Positions 13,719 through 19,926 of a DNA stretch of 24,278 nt are shown here, piece by piece. The first letter of the stretch is position 1. Each line of letters starts with the position of its first letter. The position numbers and the translations under genes were made by a program. The stretch covers positions 1 to 24,278 of the IMG/VR virus record IMGVR_UViG_3300028844_008239. One strand, written 5' to 3'. Source of the stretch: a virus. Under the pieces are notes generated by a model, which saw nothing but the letters and a program-made list of their open reading frames with translations, had not been told where the DNA came from and did no database searches.

Positions 13719-14201
13719 TTATACGTTTTCTATAAAACGTAATTTTTGATGATCAGCAAGTTCAACAGTAGCACTATTATGTGCATGTTCTCTTACAGTT
13801 GTTGCTTGTACCCAGCATCTACCATCTGTGAGTTCAGTAACTATTTCGTTTGCCTTATCAAAAGCCATTTCTGCAAATCTCTCACAACCAGTTGCAGAAA
13901 CAATTCTCAAATCAACTAGATTTTTTTCTTCTAGTTCTTTGAATGTTTCTAATTCTGGATCATCTTCGGCTACCAAGTATGTATGGTCAAACATTTCTTT
14001 TAACCATTCTTTAAGTGGCTTTAATCCACCAAAGTCTACTATCCAATTACGCTCGTCAAGTTCTGTTCCACCAAAGGTGAATTCAAACTGTAATGCATAA
14101 CCGTGAATTAGATTGCAATGACTATCTGCTCTCCATTGTCTAAATGCACAACTGTGACCAGTTGCATGTGTGTATGTTTTTCCTGAATAGAATCTTTTCA
14201 T
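13719..14201 (-). CDS. queD: 6-pyruvoyl/6-carboxy-tetrahydropterin synthase family (QueD-like), 160 aa
   Basis: A 160-aa protein with the family layout: H16 in T-G-H-S-C-A-F, C29-N-L-I-H33-G-Y35 (canonical C-x3-H-G-H), R-N-W-I-V-D-F-G-G-L-K-P-L-K, F-D-H73-T-Y-L, and a C-terminal T-V-R-E-H-A-H-N-S-A. The second His of HGH is Tyr. I have seen HGYAL in a subfamily of alphaproteobacteria, so this is probably a subfamily trait rather than decay. Canonical members make 6-carboxytetrahydropterin for queuosine/7-deazaguanine. No folE, queC or queE lies in the window. A consensus promoter ends 6 nt before the ATG, so the transcript should be leaderless. Confidence 0.85.
   Translation of the reverse strand: MKRFYSGKTYTHATGHSCAFRQWRADSHCNLIHGYALQFEFTFGGTELDERNWIVDFGGLKPLKEWLKEMFDHTYLVAEDDPELETFKELEEKNLVDLRIVSATGCERFAEMAFDKANEIVTELTDGRCWVQATTVREHAHNSATVELADHQKLRFIENV
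13723..13748 (+). terminator. Candidate terminator for the 13086-13616 gene
   Basis: ACGTTTT (13723-13729) pairs with AAAACGT (13734-13740) around CTAT, followed by AATTTTT on the plus strand. The stem is AT-rich and lies inside the 3' end of the convergent QueD-like gene, so strength is uncertain. Confidence 0.4.
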
Positions 14202-14207
14202 AATTGT

Positions 14208-14235
14208 ATTATACCGATTTTAATATAAAAGTCAA
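14208..14235 (-). promoter_or_regulatory. Sigma70-like promoter of the QueD-like gene, leaderless geometry
   Basis: Minus strand: TTGACT (14235-14230), 16-nt spacer, TATAAT (14213-14208), then ACAATT and the ATG at 14201. A 6-nt discriminator puts +1 on the A of the start codon. Confidence 0.8.
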
Positions 14236-14240
14236 GTTTT

Positions 14241-14528
14241 TTATACGATTAAATTTGTTGTTGATTGAACGTATGCTTTTGAAGTTTCATCGTTTGTTTT
14301 AACAACACTCATACAATGATTTGCTTGTATTGTATGCTTTAAGTCTGGTTCAACTGTAAGCATAAAAGGTAGAAGGCCGTAACCTTGTTGATTCATAGAA
14401 ACAATCATAGGCTTAGATACAGTTGTACCTTCGTCATTTGTTTCTTCTAATGTGCCAATTAGTTCTTCGCCAGTGATAAGTCTAACACTAACAACTTCGC
14501 CTTGCTTTAATGGTTTTTGTAATAACAT
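14241..14528 (-). CDS. LSm/Hfq-like small beta-barrel phage protein, 95 aa
   Basis: A 95-aa protein. It opens with VVSVRLITGEELIGTLEE, the strand-turn-strand pattern of an Sm1 motif (hydrophobic, G-E-E-L-I-G-x-L), followed by T-V-S-K-P-M-I-V and G-L-L-P-F-M-L-T-V. Similar short proteins in cyanomyoviruses are generally unannotated; the LSm comparison is my inference from pattern. It could bind RNA as a ring. The upstream region has GGTAAATA, a weak late-promoter match, and a GGAAAA ribosome-binding stretch. Confidence 0.65.
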   Translation of the reverse strand: MLLQKPLKQGEVVSVRLITGEELIGTLEETNDEGTTVSKPMIVSMNQQGYGLLPFMLTVEPDLKHTIQANHCMSVVKTNDETSKAYVQSTTNLIV

Positions 14529-14555
14529 AAAATATTTTCCGTTTTGTAATAGGAG

Positions 14556-14563
14556 TATTTACC
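14556..14563 (-). promoter_or_regulatory. Weak late-promoter match (GGTAAATA)
   Basis: GGTAAATA on the minus strand 27 nt before the ATG at 14528. It differs from NATAAATA at one conserved base but shares the following ACTC with the site at 15111-15118. Confidence 0.35.
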
Positions 14564-14598
14564 CTATACAAAAACCATCATAAGACTTTTTTGGTATA

Positions 14599-15072
14599 TT
14601 ATTCTATGCCTGCTTCTTCTAGAGACATTTCAACTAAACCTTCTTCAATAAGTTTTTTTCTGTTTTTCATATGTGCGGCTTTAGTTTTATCTTTACTACC
14701 ACCCATATACTTAACAGCATATCCTTCATTGATTAAAATTTTAGTTACTAGTGAACCATTCTTATATCCACCATATCCATCTTCAACAATAAAGTCACCA
14801 AGGATACGACCGAACTTGCCTTTCATATCTTCGCCGTCTTTGTTTATTTGAGTCTTAAGGACTGGCTGACCTTTTAATAGTTCTTTTAATTTTGCCTTAC
14901 TGGCTAAACCAAATTTCTTTTCTACTAAATCTCTTGTTCGACTTTCTGGGGTGTCGATACCCATTATGCGTACTCTTTCGTCTTTGAGGACAATTCCGAA
15001 ACCTAAATCTATGTCTACGTCTACTGTGTCTCCGTCAACGATTTTTACGACTTTACATCTATACTCGTACAT
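14599..15072 (-). CDS. Staphylococcal-nuclease-like (SNase/TNase) endonuclease, 157 aa
   Basis: A 157-aa single SNase domain. It has VDGDTVDVDIDLGF (12-25), R35 in RVRIMGIDTPES, D40, T41 and E43, and the second catalytic Arg in KFGRILGDF (R89). These match the catalytic Arg, Asp and Glu of staphylococcal nuclease. No signal peptide is present, so it acts in the cytoplasm, perhaps degrading host nucleic acid. It follows a late promoter (15111-15118) and a GTAGGAG ribosome-binding site. The C-terminal 25 residues are charged helix (K-A-A-H-M-K-N-R-K-K). Confidence 0.88.
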   Translation of the reverse strand: MYEYRCKVVKIVDGDTVDVDIDLGFGIVLKDERVRIMGIDTPESRTRDLVEKKFGLASKAKLKELLKGQPVLKTQINKDGEDMKGKFGRILGDFIVEDGYGGYKNGSLVTKILINEGYAVKYMGGSKDKTKAAHMKNRKKLIEEGLVEMSLEEAGIE

Positions 15073-15110
15073 CGTTACTCCTACATGCTATCCTACCAGC
15101 ATTATAAGAG

Positions 15111-15118
15111 TATTTATC
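15111..15118 (-). promoter_or_regulatory. Late promoter of the SNase-like gene (GATAAATA)
   Basis: GATAAATACTC on the minus strand, about 38 nt before the ATG at 15072, with a GTAGGAG ribosome-binding site between. Confidence 0.55.
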
Positions 15119-15123
15119 GAATA

Positions 15124-15678
15124 TTAGTCGTTTCTTACTAGGAACGTATGGTTATAAATTTGTGCAGAAACTGGGTATGCTGTACCCCAACTTGGACTAC
15201 TAATATTATGATTATAATAATGTGTAGCACCACTGGTTGGATCTATAGTAATACCTTTTATAGATAGTAATGCAACTTGTACACTTTGTTTCCAGGCTTC
15301 CATATTTGGACCAATAGGTTTGAACTGCCGTTGTCCATGTAGATACACAATCGGTATATCATCTGCTTTGCCATCACAATACCAACTGAATTGGCATCTA
15401 CCAATCACAGGAACTTGAGTACCATTCCATTTAGTTCTCATTTCTGCTTGATGTACAACATCACAAATGTTGTTAGGATACTTAGGGTGTTTTACTCTGT
15501 TAAGTGTAACATGAGCCACAGCACTTTTACCTGCTAATGTTTCCCCTTTTGCTTCATGGTAGACATTTTGTGCTAGGCATAAGGCCTGCTCTGCATCAAT
15601 GTCTACATTGTTTAAGTTATACGGAGCATAATTTATCATCATGCTTAGTAATACGGTTTTAATTGTAGTAATTTCCAT
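15124..15678 (-). CDS. SleB-type cell-wall hydrolase (Hydrolase_2 family), 184 aa
   Basis: A 184-aa protein. CLAQNVYHEAKGE (34-46) carries the family catalytic Glu (E42). It is followed by A-V-A-H-V-T-L-N-R-V, I-C-D-V-V-H-Q and C-Q-F-S-W-Y-C-D-G, all hallmarks of SleB/CwlJ lytic enzymes. A weakly hydrophobic N-terminus (TVLLSMMINYAPY) is not a convincing signal peptide. The family cleaves peptidoglycan glycan strands. With the GH24 lysozyme at 19927-20397 the window carries two peptidoglycan hydrolases. A perfect consensus promoter (TTGACA-N17-TATAAT) drives it, unusual for a lysis gene, so a non-lysis role such as wall remodelling or a tail-associated enzyme is possible. Confidence 0.88.
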   Translation of the reverse strand: MEITTIKTVLLSMMINYAPYNLNNVDIDAEQALCLAQNVYHEAKGETLAGKSAVAHVTLNRVKHPKYPNNICDVVHQAEMRTKWNGTQVPVIGRCQFSWYCDGKADDIPIVYLHGQRQFKPIGPNMEAWKQSVQVALLSIKGITIDPTSGATHYYNHNISSPSWGTAYPVSAQIYNHTFLVRND

Positions 15679-15700
15679 ATTGCACCTTCCTTATGTATAT

Positions 15701-15729
15701 ATTATACTAAAAAATGTGTTCTATGTCAA
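15701..15729 (-). promoter_or_regulatory. Perfect consensus sigma70-like promoter of the SleB gene
   Basis: Minus strand: TTGACA (15729-15724), 17-nt spacer, TATAAT (15706-15701). Both hexamers match the consensus exactly, and AAGGAAGG precedes the ATG at 15678. Confidence 0.88.
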
Positions 15730-15740
15730 GTGTTTTATAT

Positions 15741-16493
15741 TTAGTAAATTTGGTAACCTTGGGTAGAAAATATATTAAAATTTTCCTTACACCAATCATT
15801 CATTTCGTCTACATTTTTTAATCTTAGCATTTTATGATGTGCTGTAAGTATATCTTCTCCTCGAATATTTACTTTTTGTATTTTGTTTGCATAGTCATAA
15901 TGTTCTAAAATAGTAGGGTGTAATTCTGGTGCACCTCTATGCGTGTAAAGTGGTTTTCTGCTACCCCATTGACCTTCTATGCTAACAAGACTTTCCATCA
16001 TAGTAGGGTAATCAAATTTTATAATTTCTGACACATATTGCAAATGATCTAATTGTTGTTGATTTAAATTTTGATATTCAGCAAACGTTGTATCAAAAAT
16101 ATCATGCATTGCTGTGAACCAATAACACAATTCATTTGCTTCTAGGTATTCCTTTAAGAAGATAATATCATTTAAACTTTGCATCAGCATCCAGTCTCGA
16201 GGAACACCTGGATTTGAGTATTGAGAACCTTGGCATACCCAAGTAGTTTCTCCGTTATTGGTACCAACTTTATCATGTCTAAATAAGGAAGGTAACATGA
16301 TAATAATTTTGTCTAGTTCAGTAAAATTATATTTGCGATTTGCATTAGCAACTTTATGTAGTATCTGAGTTATTCCGCCGCCTTTTTGTCCAAAGTTATA
16401 ACCATCATTTTTATAACAAATCATGTCTGCCCAAGTAGGCCAATACCATTCGGTAAAACTACAACCAAAAGTAAAAATTCTACTATTACTCAT
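15741..16493 (-). CDS. SGNH-hydrolase-like protein, 250 aa
   Basis: The start is placed at 16493 ([10 protein letters not shown]), which overlaps the ferredoxin stop by 8 bp; a longer frame would read back into the ferredoxin. Residues 10-14 are G-C-S-F-T, the block I position of SGNH hydrolases (GDS with Cys in place of Asp), followed by W-A-D-M-I and F-G-Q-K-G-G-G (block II). E-L-H-P-T near the C-terminus sits at the block V position with E-x-H in place of D-x-x-H. Such proteins in marine phages often carry GCSFT. Likely acts on an ester, such as deacetylating a polysaccharide. Substrate unknown. Confidence 0.72.
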   Translation of the reverse strand: MSNSRIFTFGCSFTEWYWPTWADMICYKNDGYNFGQKGGGITQILHKVANANRKYNFTELDKIIIMLPSLFRHDKVGTNNGETTWVCQGSQYSNPGVPRDWMLMQSLNDIIFLKEYLEANELCYWFTAMHDIFDTTFAEYQNLNQQQLDHLQYVSEIIKFDYPTMMESLVSIEGQWGSRKPLYTHRGAPELHPTILEHYDYANKIQKVNIRGEDILTAHHKMLRLKNVDEMNDWCKENFNIFSTQGYQIY

Positions 16494-16845
16494 CGGTAAT
16501 ATCTTTAAATGGGATTCTTGATACTTTTTCAAATGCTTCGTTGGTATCATAGTTGATATCTTCGTGTCCGGGCATAGGATCTTTCACTTTGGTAATAACA
16601 GGCCATTTTTCTTCTTGACTCATTTTTTTATTGAATTCTAGCCAATGATGATCTTCAGGCTTTAGTTTTCTATCACTCACAATAGCATCAACTGGGCATT
16701 CTGGTTCACAAATTGCACAATCAATACATATATCAGGATCAATGACTAATGTGTTTTCTCCTTCAAAAAAACAATCAACAGGGCAAACTTTAACACATGC
16801 GGTGTGTTTACAATCTACACATTCACCTTTTACAACATAAGTCAT
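16486..16845 (-). CDS. fdxA: 7Fe ferredoxin (FdxA type), 119 aa
   Basis: A 119-aa protein starting MTYVV. Cysteines at 9, 17, 21 and 25 and at 40, 43, 46 and 50 give the 3Fe-4S plus 4Fe-4S pattern of FdI/FdxA. C12 is extra. The conserved CPVDCFFEG and [16 protein letters not shown] segments and the C-terminal [10 protein letters not shown] extension are as in proteobacterial FdxA. It carries electrons to an unknown reductase or oxygenase in the cytoplasm. Cyanophages carry plant-type 2Fe ferredoxin; this bacterial 7Fe type points to a non-photosynthetic host. It overlaps the SGNH gene by 8 bp, and an AAAGGAGATTAA ribosome-binding region precedes the ATG. Confidence 0.92.
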   Translation of the reverse strand: MTYVVKGECVDCKHTACVKVCPVDCFFEGENTLVIDPDICIDCAICEPECPVDAIVSDRKLKPEDHHWLEFNKKMSQEEKWPVITKVKDPMPGHEDINYDTNEAFEKVSRIPFKDITDE

Positions 16846-17027
16846 TTAATCTCCTTTGCGACCTATTATTTACTCAAAATAAACCATTTTACTTCGTTTT
16901 TTAAGTAAACGATTAAATATTAGTAACTGATTGGCAATGAACCAGTTGACAAAAAATGTTTTTCGCCCCTCATTAAGATGCGATATATAGTAAAGGAACT
17001 CGGCGTTCCCCAATCAGTACAACACTA
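16846..17027 (-). promoter_or_regulatory. Gap between ferredoxin and UV endonuclease genes
   Basis: 182 bp without a credible gene. It contains TTTACTT/AAGTAAA (16888-16909 region) as a 7-bp inverted repeat with an 8-nt loop. AGTAAATA (16874-16867, minus) is a weak late-promoter match 22 nt before the ferredoxin ATG. GGAAC/GTTCC (16995-17009) is a small hairpin that could end the UV endonuclease transcript, though its T run is poor. No good -35/-10 pair for the ferredoxin was found. Confidence 0.4.
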
Positions 17028-18080
17028 TTAAACTCCGGAGTTTACAGTTTGTTGGAATAAATTGTAGAGTTGTTCACTGGCTAAGTTCTTAGCCTTTGCT
17101 TCACATTGAATATCGAATTGATCTATAAAACTAAGTGCCCATAGGTTAGCATCCTTGTTGGGATAATAATCTGAATGTGCTCTTAGTTTTTGTTTCTTGT
17201 GACCCGCTTCAAGTAGTCCCACGATATCATGCATATCAGAGTGGGTATTGTCACCAGCAGGTAAATGCTCGTCACGACTGTAACTATAATGCATAGCAGG
17301 GCGAACTCCACGCCAACTGTCGATAACCGCTTTAACTCTGTCATCCTCGGGTTGTATGTACTCTTCATCTCTAATCCAGTGATGGTGTATATCTAATACA
17401 AGTGCCACGTGGTCTTTCAATTTAAGACTTTCGTCTAGACCCCAACACATCTCATCATTCTCAATAGTTATTGTATTTAGTGCTTCAGGTGATAATCGAG
17501 GCAAAGCCTTAATTATACCTTCTGCACCTTGTCGTCCACTAATGTGTACGTTTATTTTCATGTCTTGCCACTGCTGACCATAACCCATCCAACGTGCCAT
17601 GTTTACATGATACTCAAACTCGTCAATGCTACGTTCTACAACGTCTGACTTATCTGAAGCCAGCACACAAAATTGACCAGGATGGAAACTAATACGAACA
17701 TCACGTGACTTCGCAAGTTCTCCAATCTTGGCAAATCCGGCCTCGAGTACTCTAACGTTAGTTGGATCATCCCATAAGTAACGCCAATTAGGCTCAGTAG
17801 CCATAGGTATTTGATTACTTCCAAGTCTCACCATCCTTCTATTTTCAGGCAAAGTACTTACCCATTCAACGAGGTTGTATGCACTTTGCATATTATGTGT
17901 AACAACATCAAGTAACTTTTGTTCAGCAACAGACTTTTCTTGTCTGTTACACCAAGCGACAGTTGTGCCTTTTTCTGTAAAGTTTTGTTGAATCTCTTTA
18001 AGAATCTTTGGCTTCTGACTTTGATCAGGGTCCATGTACTTGCAACAAAAACCTATACGTTGTATACTATTATCAAACAT
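17028..18080 (-). CDS. uvsE: UV damage endonuclease UvsE/UVDE, 350 aa
   Basis: The start is placed at 18080 (MFDNSIQRIGF). An upstream ATG at 18128 would place a perfect promoter inside the coding sequence. The protein is a UVDE TIM barrel: RIGFCCKY (8-15), R-L-G-S-N near 86, SFHPGQF, INVHISGR, T-I-E-N-D-E, VLDIHHHW, MHYSYSRDEH and RAHSDYY provide the His/Asp/Glu metal ligands. Length is normal for bacterial members. It nicks DNA 5' to UV photoproducts, protecting phage DNA in surface water, a role T4 gives to DenV. The -10 lies 6 nt before the ATG, so the mRNA should be leaderless. Confidence 0.95.
   Translation of the reverse strand: MFDNSIQRIGFCCKYMDPDQSQKPKILKEIQQNFTEKGTTVAWCNRQEKSVAEQKLLDVVTHNMQSAYNLVEWVSTLPENRRMVRLGSNQIPMATEPNWRYLWDDPTNVRVLEAGFAKIGELAKSRDVRISFHPGQFCVLASDKSDVVERSIDEFEYHVNMARWMGYGQQWQDMKINVHISGRQGAEGIIKALPRLSPEALNTITIENDEMCWGLDESLKLKDHVALVLDIHHHWIRDEEYIQPEDDRVKAVIDSWRGVRPAMHYSYSRDEHLPAGDNTHSDMHDIVGLLEAGHKKQKLRAHSDYYPNKDANLWALSFIDQFDIQCEAKAKNLASEQLYNLFQQTVNSGV
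17029..17044. repeat. Perfect 16-bp palindrome at the UV endonuclease stop codon
   Basis: TAAACTCCGGAGTTTA reads the same on both strands and contains two bases of the TAA stop (17028-17030). It could be a protein-binding site or, as RNA, a stem after the gene. Confidence 0.6.
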
Positions 18081-18086
18081 GTCAGT

Positions 18087-18115
18087 ATTATATACTATTG
18101 ATACAGCAATGTCAA
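18087..18115 (-). promoter_or_regulatory. Perfect consensus promoter of uvsE, leaderless geometry
   Basis: Minus strand: TTGACA (18115-18110), 17-nt spacer, TATAAT (18092-18087), then ACTGAC and the ATG at 18080. Its -35 overlaps the plus-strand late promoter at 18114-18121. Confidence 0.85.
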
Positions 18116-18121
18116 TAAATA
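18114..18121 (+). promoter_or_regulatory. Late promoter of the second SGNH gene (AATAAATA)
   Basis: AATAAATA ends 5 nt before the ATG at 18127, leaving no Shine-Dalgarno. It shares two base pairs with the -35 of the divergent uvsE promoter. Confidence 0.5.
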
Positions 18122-18126
18122 ATTGC

Positions 18127-18825
18127 ATGAATTTAGAAAAAGTTGATGGTATTATTGCTTGTGGGGATAGTTATACATTAGGTCCTAGATATGGTGATGA
18201 TATACATCATGAGGATAGTTGGCCTAGCATTTTAGGTAAATCACTATCTAAGCCTGTTTCGAACGTTTCTAGAGGTGGTGCAAGTAATACTGAGATTTCA
18301 TTACAACCACTAAAAACTTTATCTAGTTTTAAGAATCCATTATTGATATTTGGATTTACTGTTGATATACGTTATCCGTTTTTCACTAGAGATGGCATTT
18401 TGCATAGTATGAATGGTTTAAGTGATGCAGACTTTGAACGTGAAGATTCTATAAGAAATAATAGAGTATCACTAGCAAAACAATTTATGCAACAATTTCT
18501 ACTTCCTGTAGGTGGACATACCGGAATGCAAAATTTGTTTGTGCAATCTGTAAAAACAGCAATGGCATATAAAAAACTAAATCCTAGTGCTCAAGTGATA
18601 TGGGGAAATATACATAGTCAAAAACCGACCAAACGTATCAAACCAAATAATAGATTAGTATCTGAGAGCATGTATTGTTTTAACAGCATTGCAAATAGTA
18701 AACCATTACAATCGTTGATACATCATAACACCGATGCATGGATTTCCCCAAAAGATAGCCATCCTAACAAACTAGGTTGTACCATAATTGCAGATAGCCT
18801 TAAGAGATACATTTCTCAATTTTAG
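18127..18825 (+). CDS. SGNH/GDSL-type hydrolase, 232 aa
   Basis: The start is placed at 18127 (MNLEKVDG), the first ATG beyond the divergent promoters. Block I is G13-D-S15-Y-T, block II is N-V-S-R-G-G-A-S-N-T-E, and the C-terminal catalytic pair is D210-S-H212-P-N. The nucleophile Ser, the Gly/Asn oxyanion residues and the Asp/His are all present, more canonical than the GCSFT protein at 15741-16493. Probably an esterase/deacetylase acting on a surface polysaccharide. It has a late promoter at leaderless distance, and is the first gene of the plus-strand late block. Confidence 0.8.
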   Translation: MNLEKVDGIIACGDSYTLGPRYGDDIHHEDSWPSILGKSLSKPVSNVSRGGASNTEISLQPLKTLSSFKNPLLIFGFTVDIRYPFFTRDGILHSMNGLSDADFEREDSIRNNRVSLAKQFMQQFLLPVGGHTGMQNLFVQSVKTAMAYKKLNPSAQVIWGNIHSQKPTKRIKPNNRLVSESMYCFNSIANSKPLQSLIHHNTDAWISPKDSHPNKLGCTIIADSLKRYISQF

Positions 18826-18832
18826 ATAAATA
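18825..18832 (+). promoter_or_regulatory. Late promoter (GATAAATA) of the virion-protein candidate
   Basis: GATAAATA overlaps the last base of the upstream stop codon and lies 50 nt before the ATG at 18883. Confidence 0.55.
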
Positions 18833-18882
18833 AACATTGTAGATTAGTCTACATAATCGATTATTAGACGGAGTGACCAAAA

Positions 18883-19470
18883 ATGGCAGATATAAATAAT
18901 TTTGCGTTAAAAGGACTGGGCAATTTAGTACAGTTTGGCAAACGCGGATTAAAAATCCTCACAGACACGACAGATGACTATTTTAGTTTTACTGACAACG
19001 ACGGTTCGACTCTAGTTGAAGTACGTGGTGCTAATGCTACGGTGGCAAGTGCATTTTTGACCAAAGGTCAATTTGATGCGGCGACGGCTCCCATAGCACA
19101 ATATGTTAGTACCGAAATTGCGTACAATACAGGAACAACAACTTTGTTTGAATGTCCTGCAAACTCTTTAATTTATAGTGTTACTGTTGATGTTCCTAGC
19201 CCTTGGGTTAGTGCTAACGATACAACTGCAATAGTAGTTGGTGATAGTGGTGATGCTGATAGATTATTCACAGCCGATGATGCTGACATGACTGAGACTT
19301 ATCAGTTCCACAGCAATTATCAACATATTTATACTGCTAATGCAAACGTTACAGCAACAATTACACAAGGTGGTGCATCTTCAGGTGTTGCTACTGTGAC
19401 TTGTTTAGTCGTAACTGAGAACTTATCTGTTAAAGATTATGGTTCTATTGCAGACTTAGGCGGTTTATAA
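18883..19470 (+). CDS. Probable virion/fibre-type structural protein, 195 aa
   Basis: A 195-aa protein rich in Thr, Ala, Val, Asp and Gly with predicted beta structure. It has T-G-T-T-T-L-F-E-C-P-A-N-S-L and repeated A-N-x-T-A-T-type strands, and the C-terminus is D-Y-G-S-I-A-D-L-G-G-L. The N-terminus MADINNFALKGLGN is like those of small structural proteins in marine myoviruses. The composition and the late promoter favour a head decoration or fibre protein. A strong terminator follows at once (19495-19524), so it is expressed alone or with the preceding hydrolase. Confidence 0.65.
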   Translation: MADINNFALKGLGNLVQFGKRGLKILTDTTDDYFSFTDNDGSTLVEVRGANATVASAFLTKGQFDAATAPIAQYVSTEIAYNTGTTTLFECPANSLIYSVTVDVPSPWVSANDTTAIVVGDSGDADRLFTADDADMTETYQFHSNYQHIYTANANVTATITQGGASSGVATVTCLVVTENLSVKDYGSIADLGGL

Positions 19471-19494
19471 AAGTAACTAGAGTTCAAAGATATT

Positions 19495-19524
19495 AAAAGC
19501 CCCCAATTTATGGGGGTTTTTTTT
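19495..19524 (+). terminator. Rho-independent terminator after the virion-protein gene
   Basis: CCCCCA (19500-19505), a 5-nt loop, TGGGGG (19511-19516), then eight T residues; an A run precedes the stem. Confidence 0.92.
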
Positions 19525-19536
19525 GGCTAAAAAAGG

Positions 19537-19565
19537 TTGACATAACCTCTATATTTTGTTATACT
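19537..19565 (+). promoter_or_regulatory. Sigma70-like promoter of the 75-aa membrane protein
   Basis: TTGACA (19537-19542), 17-nt spacer, TATACT (19560-19565). AAAAAAGG precedes the -35, as in four minus-strand promoters. ATAGGAGG precedes the ATG at 19600. Confidence 0.85.
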
Positions 19566-19599
19566 ATCTAGTTCATATACAGAATCATAGGAGGTTTTT

Positions 19600-19827
19600 A
19601 TGAATAGTATATTAAAAAGTGCTGGTGATTTTATCGCCGGTCTAACAACCATCTTAGTATCATTACTAGGATTAGGTATTATTGCACAATTATTGTTCGG
19701 TAGTACTGTGGTTATAGGTGATGTTGTTGCAAACATTACTGGGTTAGTTTCATCTTTAGGTGAAAGTGGCTTAGTAGGTTTAATTGTAGCCATCATTGTT
19801 ATTGGATTAGTGTCTAAAGACAAATAA
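19600..19827 (+). CDS. Two-TM small membrane protein, holin candidate, 75 aa
   Basis: A 75-aa protein with hydrophobic helices at about 13-33 and 55-71, joined by a loop with G-D-V-V-A-N-I-T-G-L, and ending K-D-K. It is monocistronic between its own promoter and a terminator, directly upstream of the T4-type lysozyme. Size, topology and position fit a holin. Similar short proteins are widespread in cyanomyoviruses without assigned function, and the strong sigma70-like promoter argues for early expression, which is odd for a holin. So the call is tentative. Confidence 0.7.
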   Translation: MNSILKSAGDFIAGLTTILVSLLGLGIIAQLLFGSTVVIGDVVANITGLVSSLGESGLVGLIVAIIVIGLVSKDK

Positions 19828-19845
19828 TTTAATAACCAACTGTAC

Positions 19846-19877
19846 AAAGGGCCGTTAGAAATAACTGCCCTTTTTTT
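19846..19877 (+). terminator. Rho-independent terminator after the 75-aa protein
   Basis: AAAGGGC (19846-19852) pairs with GCCCTTT (19867-19873), with an inner GTT/AAC extension, followed by a T run to 19877. Confidence 0.85.
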
Positions 19878-19885
19878 GTGGTTGT

Positions 19886-19893
19886 GATAAATA
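19886..19893 (+). promoter_or_regulatory. Late promoter of the lysozyme gene (GATAAATA)
   Basis: GATAAATA lies directly after the terminator and 33 nt before the ATG at 19927. AAAGGAAA provides a ribosome-binding site. Confidence 0.65.
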
Positions 19894-19926
19894 CAAACAT
19901 ATAGAAATATTTTAAAGGAAATACAA

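Noticed and set aside
16494-16550. Longer start of the GCSFT protein at 16550
   Set aside because: It overlaps the ferredoxin gene by 65 bp, while the ATG at 16493 gives the usual short overlap and puts GCSFT near the N-terminus.
16946-16974. TTGACA on the plus strand as a promoter
   Set aside because: At 17 nt the -10 would be CTCATT, a poor match, and no plus-strand gene follows. A 17-codon frame there is not credible.
17183-17824. Two short hydrophobic frames within uvsE
   Set aside because: They are alternate-frame shadows of a clear UVDE protein, with no separate signals.
18081-18128. Longer uvsE start at 18128
   Set aside because: It would place a perfect TTGACA-N17-TATAAT inside the gene and add 16 residues not seen in the UVDE family.
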